Source of the DNA: an uncultured Bacillota bacterium
GTDB taxonomy: Bacteria > Bacillota_I > Bacilli_A > RFN20 > CAG-631
Assembly: GCA_905197115.1 (NCBI GenBank)
Contig: CAJJXN010000003.1
Coordinates: forward strand, 1 to 48,850
Reading direction: 5' to 3'
Length of the DNA stretch: 48,850 nt
Below the pieces are notes generated by a model that saw only the letters and a list, made by a program, of their open reading frames with translations, was not told the DNA's origin and did no database searches. The translations under genes and the position numbers were made by a program. This document shows, piece by piece, positions 17,222 through 25,561 of the stretch (the first letter of the stretch is position 1; each line of letters opens with the position of its first letter).

Positions 17222-17250
17222 ATTATACTAAAAAACAATCCTATTTTCAA
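17222..17250 (-). promoter_or_regulatory. Sigma-A promoter of the gmk-rpe operon
   Basis: On the minus strand, TTGAAA (17245-17250) and TATAAT (17222-17227) are separated by exactly 17 bases, about 40 bases before the gmk start. A plus-strand TATAAT (17264-17269) nearby may serve rqcH, with no clear -35. Confidence 0.85.
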
Positions 17251-17316
17251 TCGAAATTCGCTCTATAATTATTTATAAGTAGTGAAAAGTGTGTTAAAAT
17301 ACAAGTGGTGATGAAT

Positions 17317-18912
17317 ATGGCATTAGATTTTTTGGCTTTTAAACGAATTGTCGAGTTATTAAGAAATGATTTGTTGAATGGAAAAATTGAAAGAATTTTT
17401 CAAATTTCAAACGAAGAGTTTTTATTTGAAATACGTAATAATAATAAAAATTATCACATGATGATAAGTACTCACCCATTAATGCCATATATCAATTTAA
17501 TGAATAGTAAACCAAAAACAATTTCGATTCACACGAATTTAGTTTTAGTTTTAAGAAAATATTTAGAAAATGGAAAGATTGTAAAAATCAAGCAACAAAA
17601 CGATGATCGCATTGTCTTGTTTGAAATTTTAGGTAAAGATGATTACTATCAAAATACCACTAAAAAATTATATATAGAATTAATTGGAAGAGCTTCAAAT
17701 TTAATTTTGACAAATCAAGAAGACCTTATAATAGATTGCTTTAAAAAAATTCCAATTCAATATAATAATTTAAGAACATTATTGCCCAATGTGAAATATA
17801 ATTTGCCAGATAAACCAATTAATCAAAAGTTACCTATTTCGATTGAAAATGAATTACAATTTCGCCATATTACATGTGAAGAATTAACTGAATTAATCGA
17901 TAATAGTGAACAAATTTATGTCAGCGAAAATGAAACAAAAAAAGATTTTCACTTTTTTCCATTTTTGAATTTACAAGGAAAATTTCAAGCCTATCCTTGG
18001 AATGAGGGGATTGAAAAATTTTATTACAATGTATTGAATCAAGAAAGGCAAAGACAAAATATATCCTCTATTGAAAAAATTGTCAAACTAGAAATCAAAA
18101 AAAATAGTAAAAAATTAGATAAATTACACCAAGATTTGCAAAAGGCTTATCAATCTTCTGATTATAAATATTATGGAGATTTGTTATTAACATATGCTCA
18201 AGATGTACAAAGTGTTAAAAATCCTATGATGATAAAAGACGAAGAAAATAATCAAGAAGTTTTGATTCCAATGGATGAACATTTAAGTGTGTTTAAAAAT
18301 GCAGTATTGTATTATAAAAAATATCAAAAATCAAAAGTAGCAATTGAAAAAGTAAATGAACAAATAGAGCTTACAAAAAATCAATTAGATTATTTGAAAT
18401 CTATTCATTTTCATTTAATGCATGCATCTTTATTTGCCATCAAAGAAATTGAAGAGGAACTAATGCAACAAGGAATTCTAAGAAAAAAACAAAAAATAAA
18501 TCCTAAAAATAACAAAAATAAAAAGAAAGTTGAAAAAGTTTATAAGCCTTTGCAATATAAATTAGATGAAGTAATAATTTCTGTTGGCGAAAATAATTTA
18601 CAAAATGAATATTTAACTTTTAAAATCGCACATAAAAATCATTATTATTTTCACGTTCAACAATTTCATGGTGCGCATGTCATTGTGCATAGCGATATTT
18701 TAAATGAATTGCTTATTCGCCATGCAGCGAATTTAGCAGCACTTCATAGTGAAGCGTGTGAATCTTCTAGTGTTGCAGTTGATTATACACAAGTAAAAAA
18801 TGTAAAAAAAATTCCGGGTGGTAAACCCGGAAAAGTGTTAATAAATCGTCAAAAAACGATTTTTATTGACCCAAGTAATGATTTAACGTTAAATCTTAAA
18901 AAGCTATCTTAA
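17317..18912 (+). CDS. rqcH: Ribosome quality-control protein RqcH (NFACT family)
   Basis: Homologue of Rqc2/NEMF that binds stalled 50S-peptidyl-tRNA complexes and recruits tRNA-Ala to add C-terminal alanine tails. The 531 residues show NFACT-N (about 1-220), a helical coiled-coil middle (about 260-400) and the C-terminal NFACT-R domain (about 425-525: YYFHVQQFHGAHVIVHS, and VKKIPGGKPGKV). With the start at ATG 17317, the DR motif falls at D97-R98, the numbering known for the functional pair in Bacillus subtilis RqcH, which supports this start over GTG 17305. GGTGA sits just upstream. It is transcribed away from gmk. Its last 9 bases overlap the convergent CotD-like gene. Confidence 0.94.
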   Translation: MALDFLAFKRIVELLRNDLLNGKIERIFQISNEEFLFEIRNNNKNYHMMISTHPLMPYINLMNSKPKTISIHTNLVLVLRKYLENGKIVKIKQQNDDRIVLFEILGKDDYYQNTTKKLYIELIGRASNLILTNQEDLIIDCFKKIPIQYNNLRTLLPNVKYNLPDKPINQKLPISIENELQFRHITCEELTELIDNSEQIYVSENETKKDFHFFPFLNLQGKFQAYPWNEGIEKFYYNVLNQERQRQNISSIEKIVKLEIKKNSKKLDKLHQDLQKAYQSSDYKYYGDLLLTYAQDVQSVKNPMMIKDEENNQEVLIPMDEHLSVFKNAVLYYKKYQKSKVAIEKVNEQIELTKNQLDYLKSIHFHLMHASLFAIKEIEEELMQQGILRKKQKINPKNNKNKKKVEKVYKPLQYKLDEVIISVGENNLQNEYLTFKIAHKNHYYFHVQQFHGAHVIVHSDILNELLIRHAANLAALHSEACESSSVAVDYTQVKNVKKIPGGKPGKVLINRQKTIFIDPSNDLTLNLKKLS

Positions 18913-19131
18913 ACCTTGTTGATTGTTGCAGCAAACATTTTCTTCGCTCGTTGTTCTTACGATTTCATAACGATAACATGGAACAAAATGGTTCACTACG
19001 TGTGTTCTAACAGGGATGATTACAGGTTGGTTGTAACGATGTGTGCAGTGAACAACGCATACTCTTTCAGGACAAACGATAGGTTGACATCCACATGGAT
19101 TAACGTTTAAGTTATTAGTATTTGAATTCAT
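18904..19131 (-). CDS. CotD-like spore coat protein (tentative)
   Basis: A 75-residue Cys/His-rich protein: an Asn-rich N-terminus, CGCQPIVCPERVCVVHCTH, then a PVIIPVRTHVVNHFVPCYRYE block and a C-terminal CC. The pattern P-(V/I)-V-x-P followed by spaced Cys/His and a V-x-x-x-T-x-V-N-H stretch resembles small Bacillus CotD-type coat proteins, but homology is judged by eye only. ATG 19131 is preceded by AAGGAGG, and a CATACTTTA box lies 22 bases further up, matching the -10 of mother-cell sigma-K promoters. It converges on rqcH with a 9-base overlap and no terminator between them. Confidence 0.5.
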   Translation of the reverse strand: MNSNTNNLNVNPCGCQPIVCPERVCVVHCTHRYNQPVIIPVRTHVVNHFVPCYRYEIVRTTSEENVCCNNQQGLR

Positions 19132-19152
19132 TTCTTATCCTCCTTACTATTA

Positions 19153-19161
19153 TAAAGTATG
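19153..19161 (-). promoter_or_regulatory. Possible sporulation (sigma-K/E) -10 box before CotD-like gene
   Basis: The minus strand reads CATACTTTA, a full match to CATANNNTA. A TATAAT-like string overlaps its end, so a vegetative promoter is also possible. I found no AC -35 element at the ideal spacing. Confidence 0.4.
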
Positions 19162-19208
19162 CATGTAACTAAGAGATGAAATAGTCACTTGCCCATTTAT
19201 TTTATAAG

Positions 19209-19237
19209 AAAAAAGAGGACTTTTTATCCTCTTTTTT
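19209..19237. terminator. Bidirectional terminator after the YjcZ-type pair
   Basis: Eleven-base perfect inverted repeat AAAAAAGAGGA (19209-19219) / TCCTCTTTTTT (19227-19237) with a 7-base loop; T-rich on both strands. It mainly serves the minus-strand gene ending at 19249. Confidence 0.85.
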
Positions 19238-19248
19238 AAAAGTTTATA

Positions 19249-19323
19249 TTAGAAAATCCAGCAAGCGCCGATGATTACAAGCAAAATAAATAAAACTAAG
19301 AATAATGCATATTGTCCGCCCAT
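19249..19323 (-). CDS. YjcZ-family sporulation miniprotein (24 aa)
   Basis: A 24-codon gene encoding MGGQYALFLVLFILLVIIGACWIF. The short Gly-start followed by a single membrane helix F-x-L-V-L-F-I-L-L-V-I-I-G is the signature of YjcZ/YhfJ-type sporulation miniproteins. The ribosome binding site AGGGAGG (19330-19336) is six bases from ATG 19323. It follows the 46-residue homologue by about 45 bases and both share the VLFILLVIIG core, so they are probably tandem paralogues in one transcript, ended by the terminator at 19209-19237. Confidence 0.85.
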   Translation of the reverse strand: MGGQYALFLVLFILLVIIGACWIF

Positions 19324-19369
19324 AATGATCCTCCCTTCTTACAACGTTTTTTTTATTTATAAAAATCTA

Positions 19370-19510
19370 TTAGTATAGATAAATTGATCCAATAATAACA
19401 AGTAAAATGAATAACACTAAGATTAATACAAAACTTGTTCCTGTTCCACCACAAGTGTTAGTAACTGGTGTAGTTCCACAAGGGCAACCGCATGATTGAT
19501 TTGTTGTCAT
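19370..19510 (-). CDS. YjcZ-family sporulation miniprotein (46 aa)
   Basis: A 46-residue protein with a polar, Cys/Thr/Gly-rich N-terminus (QSCGCPCGTTP, NTCGGTG) and a C-terminal membrane helix VLILVLFILLVIIGSIYLY, which is the YjcZ-type signature. ATG 19510 has AAAGGAGG six bases upstream; the longer ORF to 19591 has no such support and would cover the promoter. A CATAGTATA box 26 bases upstream matches the sigma-K -10 pattern. In Bacillus such proteins are made in sporulation; function is poorly known. Confidence 0.8.
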   Translation of the reverse strand: MTTNQSCGCPCGTTPVTNTCGGTGTSFVLILVLFILLVIIGSIYLY

Positions 19511-19535
19511 AGTAAACCTCCTTTGTTTCCTACGA

Positions 19536-19544
19536 TATACTATG
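19536..19544 (-). promoter_or_regulatory. Possible sporulation (sigma-K) -10 box before YjcZ-type pair
   Basis: CATAGTATA on the minus strand matches CATANNNTA. The same pattern precedes the CotD-like gene 375 bases away, at a similar distance from the ATG. Confidence 0.45.
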
Positions 19545-19574
19545 TGCAAAAAGGGTATTTTGACACAAAAAAAG

Positions 19575-19605
19575 ACAAAAAAAATACTCACGAGAAGTGA
19601 GTATT
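19575..19605 (-). terminator. Terminator of the HU-like gene
   Basis: Perfect 9-base inverted repeat AATACTCAC (19583-19591) / GTGAGTATT (19597-19605), 5-base loop, followed on the minus strand by about eight T. Confidence 0.9.
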
Positions 19606-19622
19606 AAAATAAAGATTATTTT

Positions 19623-20273
19623 TTATTTTTCAAAAACAAAATTAAATGTGTCTTTTTCTTCAACTACTTGAATGGTAGTTGTTTGTGGAGCAACATCTCT
19701 TAAACTATTTTTTACAATTGCTAAACTAGCTTCTACATCAGCTTCAGATAATTCTGTTTTTTGCATTAATACTTTTTTAATATCGTTTTCAGTATACTTT
19801 TCGTTATTGAAAACCCATGATAATTCGCTAGGTTGAACATCATTTTCTTCAACGCTAACTTCTTCAACAGGAGCTTCTTTTACCACAGCTTCTATAACAG
19901 GTTCTTCATTAACTTGTTGTGCAGCTGTTTCAGCAGCAATACTTACTGCGGCAGCAATATCGAATGCAGCATTAACATTTTCATCTTCAACTTCAATTGC
20001 TTTTGGTTTTGGCTCAATTTCAAAATAAGGTTTAAAAGTAATAACGTTATGTTCAGGAACTAGTTCAACTTGACCAGTTACTAAATTAATTTGTTCTTTA
20101 TCTTTCGTTTTTCTAAGTTTTAACACACCAAATCCAGATAATTTAATGCTTTCTTCCAAAGAAATTGTGTTTTTTAAACTGTCGAAAATAAAGTCATAGT
20201 ACTCTTTTGCTTCTTTTTTTGAACAGCCTAATTTTTCGCTAAGAATATTAACCCAATCTTTTTGCTTTAACAT
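19623..20273 (-). CDS. HU/IHF-like DNA-binding protein with acidic tail and extra C-terminal domain
   Basis: Residues 1-95 are an HU-type domain: helical N-terminus (WVNILSEKLGCSKKEAKEYY), the turn GFGVLKLRK, the beta arm with NLVTGQ in place of the usual NPxTG, and ITFKPYFEI. HU proteins are normally about 90-100 residues; this one has 216. Residues about 96-155 form a low-complexity Ala/Glu/Val acidic linker (EEPVIEAVVKEAPVEEVSVEE), and about 160-216 form a small predicted alpha/beta unit starting LSWVFNNEKYTENDI. A nucleoid or chromosome-organising role is likely; the tail may bind a protein partner. ATG 20273 follows GGAGGG and a consensus promoter lies 24-52 bases upstream. Confidence 0.8.
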   Translation of the reverse strand: MLKQKDWVNILSEKLGCSKKEAKEYYDFIFDSLKNTISLEESIKLSGFGVLKLRKTKDKEQINLVTGQVELVPEHNVITFKPYFEIEPKPKAIEVEDENVNAAFDIAAAVSIAAETAAQQVNEEPVIEAVVKEAPVEEVSVEENDVQPSELSWVFNNEKYTENDIKKVLMQKTELSEADVEASLAIVKNSLRDVAPQTTTIQVVEEKDTFNFVFEK

Positions 20274-20296
20274 AATATAACCCTCCGTTCGGATAT

Positions 20297-20325
20297 ATTA
20301 TACCAAAAACATACGATTTGTCCAA
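20297..20325 (-). promoter_or_regulatory. Sigma-A promoter of the HU-like gene
   Basis: Minus strand TTGGAC (20320-20325) and TATAAT (20297-20302) with a 17-base spacer, about 25 bases before the ATG. Confidence 0.85.
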
Positions 20326-20477
20326 CAATTTTTTCATTTTTATTCAAAAAAATCTCAAGAGAACCTAAAATAAGTTTTATCAAGCAAAAGAAGGGTTTAT
20401 AAAAGCTTGAAATAGCCTATAATATTCAAAAGGGTATATATTATATATATATTCCGGGTGTTTTTATCATTTTAAGG

Positions 20478-20506
20478 TTGAAATATAGCGTTTCTTAGTA
20501 TATAAT
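20478..20506 (+). promoter_or_regulatory. Sigma-A promoter of the PrsA-like lipoprotein pair
   Basis: TTGAAA (20478-20483) and TATAAT (20501-20506), 17-base spacer. Transcription would begin near 20513, leaving a 30-base leader before ATG 20544, which argues against the ATG at 20518. Confidence 0.85.
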
Positions 20507-20543
20507 AATACGTGCGATGTTAAAAAGGGAGGTCTTTTCATTC

Positions 20544-22277
20544 ATGAAAAAGAAATTAGCACCATTAGGTTTCCTTCTTTGTACAACTTTACTTGCTGCA
20601 GGTTGTTCAAAAGGAGACGTAAAAATTGAAAAAGTTGATGGTAATTTTGTCATTTACTCAATTACTGTTGATGGTAAAAAAGAAACTTTCACTGCTGATG
20701 ATTTATTAGCAGAAATGGCTGATTCTTCAGTAGCAACAGCAAAGATTTATAATGAAATCGCTCGTAAAGTATTTGCTATCGCAGCAGATAAAACATTAAC
20801 GAGTGCTGAAATTTCTGAAATTAAGAGCGTTGCTGAAGAACAAGTTACAGATTTTAAATCAAATGTTAAAGCTCAAGCTAAAGAACAAGGAATTGATTAC
20901 AATACATACCTTGAAACTTCTTTAAAACAAGAAGGCGTTGAAACTTTAGGTGAACTTGAAGATTTGTATGTGGATCGTGGAAAAAAAGATGCATACTTAG
21001 AAGATTATGTTGAAGAAAATTATGAATATTTCTTGGAAAAATATCTAAGTGTTTATACGCCTTTCCAAGTTAAACATATTTTAGTAGCAGCAAATACATC
21101 AGACACAAATTATACAGATGGAACAATTTCTCCTGATAAAGCACGTTTATTACTTAAAGTTTTAAAACGTTTTATGGCTGGAGATAATTTTGCAACTGTA
21201 GCTGATTTAACTGATGATACATCTTCAAAGGATGTTGGTGGTGTAATGCCATTTAATCGTGGACAAGATTATGTTCATGAATTCCGTTTTGCTCCTTATA
21301 TGTTAGCTTTATATGAAAAAGAAGGAGACGAAAGAGTAAAATTAGCTCAACAATTACATTTAATTTCTAATGATTTAGACTTATCTAAGCAAGAAGATAT
21401 GGCTAAAGCAAAAGTTGAACTTGATGAATTAAGAATTTCTTCAGTTTATGAAAATGGTGTTGGTGCAATTAAATTAAGCGATGTTCTAGAACTTGATAAA
21501 GACATTGTTGCAACAGATAAAGGAAATGAATTCTATTTTGACGAAGATGGTAAAGTTAAAACAGGTGTAGATGTTCCTACTGCTGCTGAACAAGTGTATG
21601 AATTACCTGAAGGTGTTGTAAAAGGTGATGAAGGCTTCTATTTAGAACACGAATTAAGAAGAAATGTTATTTTTAACAACACATTAAATTCTCACCAAGT
21701 TAAATACATTGATGTTACAGGTGTTAACAATGTTACAAACAAAGCAACAGTTAAAATTAATGGAGTAGATACACAAGTTTTAGCGGATGAAGAAGGAAAT
21801 CCAATTTATGTTGTTTATGCAAGTACAGGAATTCACTTTATGGTAAATGTATATAACTACATTGAAGAAGCTGCAAAAGATGAAACGTTAGCAAATGTTA
21901 AAAACTTCTTTAGATTATTTGACAAATCTTCTAAAGATACAGATTACTCAAAATATGCTGATGCATATATTGGTCAAAACAATGCTTATACAAAAAGAAC
22001 TACTTTAGAAGAAAATAGTGATACATTATTAGCAGCTGTTCAATCTTATGTTTCTCCACTTGAAGAATATGCATTTGCTGAATTAGTTTATGTGGATAAA
22101 GAAATTGAAATCAAATTCTATTCCGATAAGATTGCTGAAAATGTAGAAAAGTATGTACAAGATAGAATTGAAGCTGGTGATGATTCTTTCTATGATTCTT
22201 TAGAAACAGCTTTAGATACTTATGGCTCAAAATTAGAAAGAGAACTTGAAGCTAAATTAGCTGCAGTTAAAGAATAA
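20544..22277 (+). CDS. PrsA-like foldase lipoprotein (577 aa)
   Basis: Exported lipoprotein: signal peptide with lipobox LAAGC, lipidated Cys21. Residues about 175-275 resemble a parvulin peptidyl-prolyl isomerase: VKHILVAA, a helix ending LLLKVLKRFMAGDNFATVADL, KDVGGVMPFNRGQDYVHEF. This follows the HILV...F..A...S.D..S...GG...F.RG...EF pattern of PrsA. The protein is about twice PrsA length (near 290) with extra acidic helical segments at the C-terminus and a later HQVKYIDVTGV strand. Probably assists folding of secreted proteins outside the membrane. ATG 20544 follows GGGAGG with a rather long spacer of 11 bases. First of two tandem genes. Confidence 0.7.
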   Translation: MKKKLAPLGFLLCTTLLAAGCSKGDVKIEKVDGNFVIYSITVDGKKETFTADDLLAEMADSSVATAKIYNEIARKVFAIAADKTLTSAEISEIKSVAEEQVTDFKSNVKAQAKEQGIDYNTYLETSLKQEGVETLGELEDLYVDRGKKDAYLEDYVEENYEYFLEKYLSVYTPFQVKHILVAANTSDTNYTDGTISPDKARLLLKVLKRFMAGDNFATVADLTDDTSSKDVGGVMPFNRGQDYVHEFRFAPYMLALYEKEGDERVKLAQQLHLISNDLDLSKQEDMAKAKVELDELRISSVYENGVGAIKLSDVLELDKDIVATDKGNEFYFDEDGKVKTGVDVPTAAEQVYELPEGVVKGDEGFYLEHELRRNVIFNNTLNSHQVKYIDVTGVNNVTNKATVKINGVDTQVLADEEGNPIYVVYASTGIHFMVNVYNYIEEAAKDETLANVKNFFRLFDKSSKDTDYSKYADAYIGQNNAYTKRTTLEENSDTLLAAVQSYVSPLEEYAFAELVYVDKEIEIKFYSDKIAENVEKYVQDRIEAGDDSFYDSLETALDTYGSKLERELEAKLAAVKE

Positions 22278-22291
22278 AGGGGTGATTATTA

Positions 22292-24136
22292 ATGAAAAAG
22301 AATAAAATATTATTATTAAGTTTATTAGCTTTAGCATTAGTAGTTACAGGATGTAAGAAAGAAAAAACACAAGTTAATCGTGGATCTGATGCAATTGCTG
22401 ATATCGGTGGTTCTAATACCAATAAAACTTTACAAAACTTATATGAAGAATTAAAAGCAACATCTGGTGGTTCTATGGCACTAGATATTCTTACTAAAAA
22501 GATTGCTTCAATTGAATATGCTTCTATTTTAAATGTTGAAGACAGTGCAAAGAAATTTGAAGATTTAGGAATCAAAGCTTATCGTACTAAAGCAGCATTT
22601 ATTGAAGACATTGAAGACAATTTAGAAAAGCAAATTGAAAATTCAAATTATCAAGATAAAAAAGGAAAATTTGATGAAGATAAATTTGCTGAATTTGTAG
22701 AAGATGAAGGTTATACTGTTGTAAAAGATACTCCTTCAAAATATATCGACATGGAAGAATTAACTTATAACTATGACGAATATATTGAAGAAACAATTAT
22801 TGAAAATTTATATGTAGATTATCTATATGAAGATTATGTATTAGGTGTAAGCAAATATTGGACTACAATTCGTAACCAATATGGCATCCAATTACAAGTC
22901 TTAAAATTTGAAAATTATACAACTGCTCAAAACTCTCATTTCAGTGAATCATTACGTGCAGATATTAATACGGTATTAACAAATGCTGAAAATAAAGTAT
23001 TCAATAAAGCGAATAATTCATTATATTCATTTATGACTTTTGATTCAGATAATAACTTAATCGTATTTGATGCTCCTGTTTCAGGAAAAGCAATTAAATA
23101 TACAGTATATGAAAATAATGATGAAATCGATGTTGTTTTAGATGCTTTATACAATCGTAAATTATCTAAACTATCTGATTTCAAACAAGGTAAGGCTGTA
23201 GAAGGAATTACTTATTCTTCACTTATTTCTAAAGCAAAAGTTTTAGAAACATATGAAATTAATGGCCAAACAACTGCTCAAGATGAAGAATTCTATGAAG
23301 CGATCGAAAAAATTTCTATTGCTAGAAAATTGTATGTTGTAGATACAGAAGTTGCAATGGCTAGAAACTTCGACTTAAAGAATGCTGAATATGAAGCATA
23401 TCGTCCATCTCAAAAAGAAAATGCAGAATCTTTTGCTTCAACTTATTCTAATTCAAATGCTCGCACAATTAAAGAAGGTGCAAGAGTTTCAAAGATGTCT
23501 TCAGAAGATTTAAAATATTATGAAGAAAATAAAACATATACAAGAGAAACTTATGGTAGTGTTATTCCTTCAGCAATTAGCGCTTTACGTGGAACAAATG
23601 CAAGAGAATTAGAAGCTAACTTAAAAACAATTGATGGTGTTAATTATTTATTACCTGATAAAGCTGGATTAGATACTCCAATTTATGCGGATACAGATTA
23701 CTATTATGTAGTTAAAGTAAATGGTTATTATGGATTTTATGATTCAAGAACTTATACGGAAGAACAAAAAGGTAGCGATGACAAAGTTGAAACAATTCAA
23801 AAAACAGTTTCTCACAATGTAAACAACTATCAAATTGAAGCTTTCCAAGCAGGTGCTTATGCTACTTATTCATATAATGAAGAAACTCATAAGTTTGCAG
23901 AAGATACTACAAAAGTAGCTTATGATACAGCAAAACAAAATGTTGAAAGTGCTGAATTCAAAAAATGGGAAAGTATCATTGATATGTGCCATGAAATTGC
24001 AACTCAAATCTTATCAAACACACACAAAGAAGAAGCTTTGGTAAAAATGTTTAAAGATTATAAGTTAGTAATTAATGATCAAGAAGTTCATGATTACATC
24101 AAAGATGCATATCCTGATTACTTCGAAGATAAATAA
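22292..24136 (+). CDS. Lipoprotein related to the PrsA/SurA type (614 aa)
   Basis: Second gene of the lipoprotein operon, 14 bases after the first, with AGGGGTGAT before ATG 22292. Signal peptide with lipobox VVTGC, Cys21. The mature part is acidic and helical. The N-terminal 150 residues (TKKIASIEYASIL, then FIEDIEDNLEKQIENSNYQ) look like the helical chaperone domain of PrsA/SurA-type foldases, as in the first protein, but no parvulin HILV/GG motif is visible. It may be a catalytically silent paralogue that works with its neighbour on exported proteins. Relationship judged by architecture and context only. Confidence 0.6.
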   Translation: MKKNKILLLSLLALALVVTGCKKEKTQVNRGSDAIADIGGSNTNKTLQNLYEELKATSGGSMALDILTKKIASIEYASILNVEDSAKKFEDLGIKAYRTKAAFIEDIEDNLEKQIENSNYQDKKGKFDEDKFAEFVEDEGYTVVKDTPSKYIDMEELTYNYDEYIEETIIENLYVDYLYEDYVLGVSKYWTTIRNQYGIQLQVLKFENYTTAQNSHFSESLRADINTVLTNAENKVFNKANNSLYSFMTFDSDNNLIVFDAPVSGKAIKYTVYENNDEIDVVLDALYNRKLSKLSDFKQGKAVEGITYSSLISKAKVLETYEINGQTTAQDEEFYEAIEKISIARKLYVVDTEVAMARNFDLKNAEYEAYRPSQKENAESFASTYSNSNARTIKEGARVSKMSSEDLKYYEENKTYTRETYGSVIPSAISALRGTNARELEANLKTIDGVNYLLPDKAGLDTPIYADTDYYYVVKVNGYYGFYDSRTYTEEQKGSDDKVETIQKTVSHNVNNYQIEAFQAGAYATYSYNEETHKFAEDTTKVAYDTAKQNVESAEFKKWESIIDMCHEIATQILSNTHKEEALVKMFKDYKLVINDQEVHDYIKDAYPDYFEDK

Positions 24137-24141
24137 ACATT

Positions 24142-24167
24142 AAAGGGATAGAAATATCCCTTTTTTT
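24142..24167 (+). terminator. Terminator after the lipoprotein pair
   Basis: Nine-base inverted repeat AAAGGGATA / TATCCCTTT around a GAAA tetraloop (24151-24154), ending in seven T. Confidence 0.9.
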
Positions 24168-24186
24168 AAAACAAGGAGAAAAAATA

Positions 24187-24594
24187 ATGGATCAAAATTG
24201 TATTTTTTGTAAGATTATTCACCATGAAATTCCATCTTATATTCTTTATGAAGATGAAAAGGTGATGGCGATTTTAGATGCTTTTCCAGCAACAAAAGGT
24301 CATGTGTTAATTTTATGTAAAGAACATTACCAAAATATTTTAGAATGTGACGAAGAAACGTTAATACACATGACGAAGACCATTCAATTAATCGGGAAAG
24401 CATTATTAAAAACTTATGCTTGTGGAATGAATGTATTGTCTAATATTCATGAAGTAGCAGGTCAAACTGTAATGCATGCCCATATTCATTTGTTACCAGT
24501 TAATGAAGATGGTACAAAAGTGAATATTCAGTTTGCATCTTTAAAAGATATTCCTTTAAAAGAAATTCAAGAATCAATTTTAAAAAGTTTATAA
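24187..24594 (+). CDS. hit: HIT-family nucleotide hydrolase
   Basis: Cytosolic histidine-triad protein of the HinT group, which hydrolyses purine nucleoside phosphoramidates and related adenylylated compounds. The 135 residues include CIFCKIIHHEIPS at the N-terminus, ILDAFPATKGHVLIL with the first conserved His, NVLSNIHEVAGQTV, and the catalytic HAHIHLLP triad. AAGGAG lies before ATG 24187. It follows the lipoprotein terminator and is closed by a bidirectional terminator shared with yhaM. Confidence 0.93.
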   Translation: MDQNCIFCKIIHHEIPSYILYEDEKVMAILDAFPATKGHVLILCKEHYQNILECDEETLIHMTKTIQLIGKALLKTYACGMNVLSNIHEVAGQTVMHAHIHLLPVNEDGTKVNIQFASLKDIPLKEIQESILKSL

Positions 24595-24625
24595 AAAAAG
24601 CCTCAATTAAATTTGAGGCTTTTTT
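24595..24625. terminator. Bidirectional terminator between hit and yhaM
   Basis: Stem AAAAAGCCTCAA (24595-24606) / TTGAGGCTTTTT (24613-24624) with a 6-base loop. T-runs on both strands serve both convergent genes. Confidence 0.9.
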
Positions 24626-24631
24626 GATGAA

Positions 24632-25561
24632 TTATTTGTTGTGATTATAGAAAGTTCTTCCTTCTAAAGAGATGATTTTATTAGAAAAACTTTGTGGTTC
24701 TACTGTTGATAATGCTTTATTAATCATCGTAATACGAGAATCTAAATTGTCAATTAGATATAACAATTCAGCTTCTAAAATATGAGGTAAAACGGGAGAA
24801 CCATATTCAAATTTTCCATGATGAGATAAAACCATATGCTGCAATAATGTGACGATTTCACTATTAATACCATGTTTTTTTGCAGCTTCTACAATGTCTG
24901 TTTGAATAATCGAAATATGACCTAATAGTTTACCTTTAGTTGTGTATTCTGTTGTAATAGGACCACTTAATTCAGTCAATTTTCCTAAGTCATGTAAAAT
25001 AATACCACCATATAATAAATCTTTGTTAATACCAGGATAGAGCTCTACAATTGCTTTAGCCAATTTAAGCATACTTACTTCGTGATGAATTAAACCACTT
25101 GCATATTCATGATGGTTACTTTTTGCTGCAGGATGGTATAAAAACTTATCGTAATGAAGATTTAATACTTCATTCACTATTGTTTTAATTTCTATATTTT
25201 GGATAGAATCAATAAACTCATGTAATTGTAATTCTAAATTATTAGTAGAAACAGGAGGCTCAATAATTAATTCTTTTTGATCTACAGGAGCTTTTAATTC
25301 ATCAAAATCAACAATTTTTAATTGCATTTGCCCACGATATAAAATAGGGTCTACTAAGATACTTAATACATTGCCGACTTTTAAAATTTGCATATCTTTA
25401 TCGCTAGCATCCCATTTTTTCGCATCAATTTTTCCTGAACTATCTTGTAATATTAAATTTAGATAATTACTATGATTGTTTGTAATTCCTTTGCTAACAT
25501 CTGTCACAATGCAAACAATGGTGTCACGCATATTTTCTTTTAAATCCCTAATTTTACTCAT
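24632..25561 (-). CDS. yhaM: 3'-5' exoribonuclease YhaM
   Basis: Exoribonuclease with an N-terminal OB fold (about 1-95: LILQDSSGKIDAKKWDAS, VGNVLSILVDPILYRGQMQL) and a central HD phosphohydrolase domain: HHEYASGLIHHEVSML, the HD pair in IILHDLGK, and LSHHGKFEYGSP. The 309-residue length matches the family (about 314). ATG 25561 lies inside the end of recX (8-base overlap), so the two are co-transcribed. YhaM trims RNA 3' ends in Bacilli. Confidence 0.94.
   Translation of the reverse strand: MSKIRDLKENMRDTIVCIVTDVSKGITNNHSNYLNLILQDSSGKIDAKKWDASDKDMQILKVGNVLSILVDPILYRGQMQLKIVDFDELKAPVDQKELIIEPPVSTNNLELQLHEFIDSIQNIEIKTIVNEVLNLHYDKFLYHPAAKSNHHEYASGLIHHEVSMLKLAKAIVELYPGINKDLLYGGIILHDLGKLTELSGPITTEYTTKGKLLGHISIIQTDIVEAAKKHGINSEIVTLLQHMVLSHHGKFEYGSPVLPHILEAELLYLIDNLDSRITMINKALSTVEPQSFSNKIISLEGRTFYNHNK

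Noticed and set aside
20326..20477. Possible riboswitch or leader RNA upstream of the lipoprotein pair
   Set aside because: The promoter at 20478-20506 gives a leader of only about 30 bases, and the upstream DNA is simple AT-rich sequence without stable stems.
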